Origin: Bordetella parapertussis
GTDB lineage: Bacteria > Pseudomonadota > Gammaproteobacteria > Burkholderiales > Burkholderiaceae_B
DNA: 5,888 nt
Direction of reading: 5' to 3'
Assembly: GCA_945869355.1 (NCBI GenBank)
Contig: CAMBPA010000098.1
Coordinates: 1-5,888, forward strand
The position numbers were made by a program, and so were the translations under genes. This document shows positions 5,675 to 5,888 of this stretch, piece by piece (within the stretch, counting starts at the first letter, position 1; each line of letters begins with the position of its first letter). The notes beneath the pieces were generated by a model. It was not told where the DNA came from. It was given only the letters and a program-made list of their open reading frames with translations, and did not search any database.

Positions 5675-5888
5675 ATGATCAATCACCTTCTCAGGCTGAG
5701 TTCAATCGGCGTATTGCTGATCGGGGTTGCCCACGCAAGTAATGCCACCGACGTTCTCCAGTCCCTTGCACCTGAACTGCAGTATCAGCCCGTGATCGAT
5801 CGAGTATGTATTCAGGGGTTCTACGCGCGCGCCTATCGACTGCAAGGACAGTTGAATATTGGGCGAGCGATCAGTAAGGTGGCGGGCA
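5675..5888 (+). CDS. Exported protein of unknown function, N-terminal part (runs off window)
   Basis: ATG 5675 opens a frame that stays open to the last base (71 full codons). The first 21 residues, MINHLLRLSSIGVLLIGVAHA, form a typical Sec signal peptide with an AHA cleavage site. The visible mature part (SNATDVLQSLAPELQYQPVIDR, then VCIQGFYARAYRLQG) has one cysteine and no membrane segment, so it should be periplasmic or secreted. The start lies 4 bases after the TadE-like stop with no strong Shine-Dalgarno sequence, which suggests coupled translation within the same operon. Its place in the cluster suggests a periplasmic partner of pilus assembly, but I do not recognise the family. A run of six A's just before the ATG (5670-5675) leaves open a slightly longer start. 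Confidence 0.6.
   Translation, partial: MINHLLRLSSIGVLLIGVAHASNATDVLQSLAPELQYQPVIDRVCIQGFYARAYRLQGQLNIGRAISKVAG

Noticed and set aside
1..5888. tRNA, rRNA, CRISPR array, insertion sequence or prophage genes
   Set aside because: No cloverleaf, regularly spaced repeats, transposase motifs or terminal inverted repeats were seen on either strand.

Overview
The window looks like a chromosomal segment of a Gram-negative proteobacterium, most likely a betaproteobacterium of the order Burkholderiales (inference). It has mid-range GC, an LpxL/LpxM-like lipid acyltransferase ending in the YLWGYNRYR-type motif, a tandem hot-dog thioesterase behind a nitronate monooxygenase-like gene, and a Tad-like pilin cluster of a kind I associate with beta-proteobacteria. 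No RNA gene, CRISPR array, insertion sequence or phage gene was seen, and no gene-free stretch exceeds 300 bases.

Left part (1-1120, + strand): the last 45 codons of a flavin-dependent nitronate monooxygenase/2-nitropropane dioxygenase-like protein. After 35 bases comes a 314-residue protein with two hot-dog (PaaI/4HBT-type) thioesterase domains, probably co-transcribed with it. Middle-left (1117-2085, - strand): a lysophospholipid/lipid A acyltransferase family gene that converges on the thioesterase gene. The two stop codons overlap by 4 bases, and a strong 14-bp inverted repeat lies just past the thioesterase stop, inside the end of the acyltransferase gene. Centre (2142-3272, + strand): a fold-type III PLP enzyme of the D-threonine aldolase/D-serine dehydratase (DSD1) family, divergent from the acyltransferase across a short AT-rich spacer.

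Right part (3365-5888, + strand): the most interesting region, a compact operon for a Tad/Flp-like pilus or pseudopilus. It starts with a small Flp-like prepilin (cleavage site RG/QGMTEY), followed by a TadG-like membrane-anchored protein, a TadE-like pseudopilin (AG/QGFVES) translationally coupled to it by an ATGA overlap, and the start of a signal-peptide-bearing exported protein that runs off the window. A hairpin can fold over the ribosome binding site of the prepilin gene. No assembly ATPase, membrane platform, secretin or prepilin peptidase is visible, so these must lie beyond the window or elsewhere in the genome. The cluster as a whole probably builds a cell-surface or periplasm-spanning fibre (inference). 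The left and centre genes are ordinary metabolic and envelope housekeeping genes with no evident link to it.
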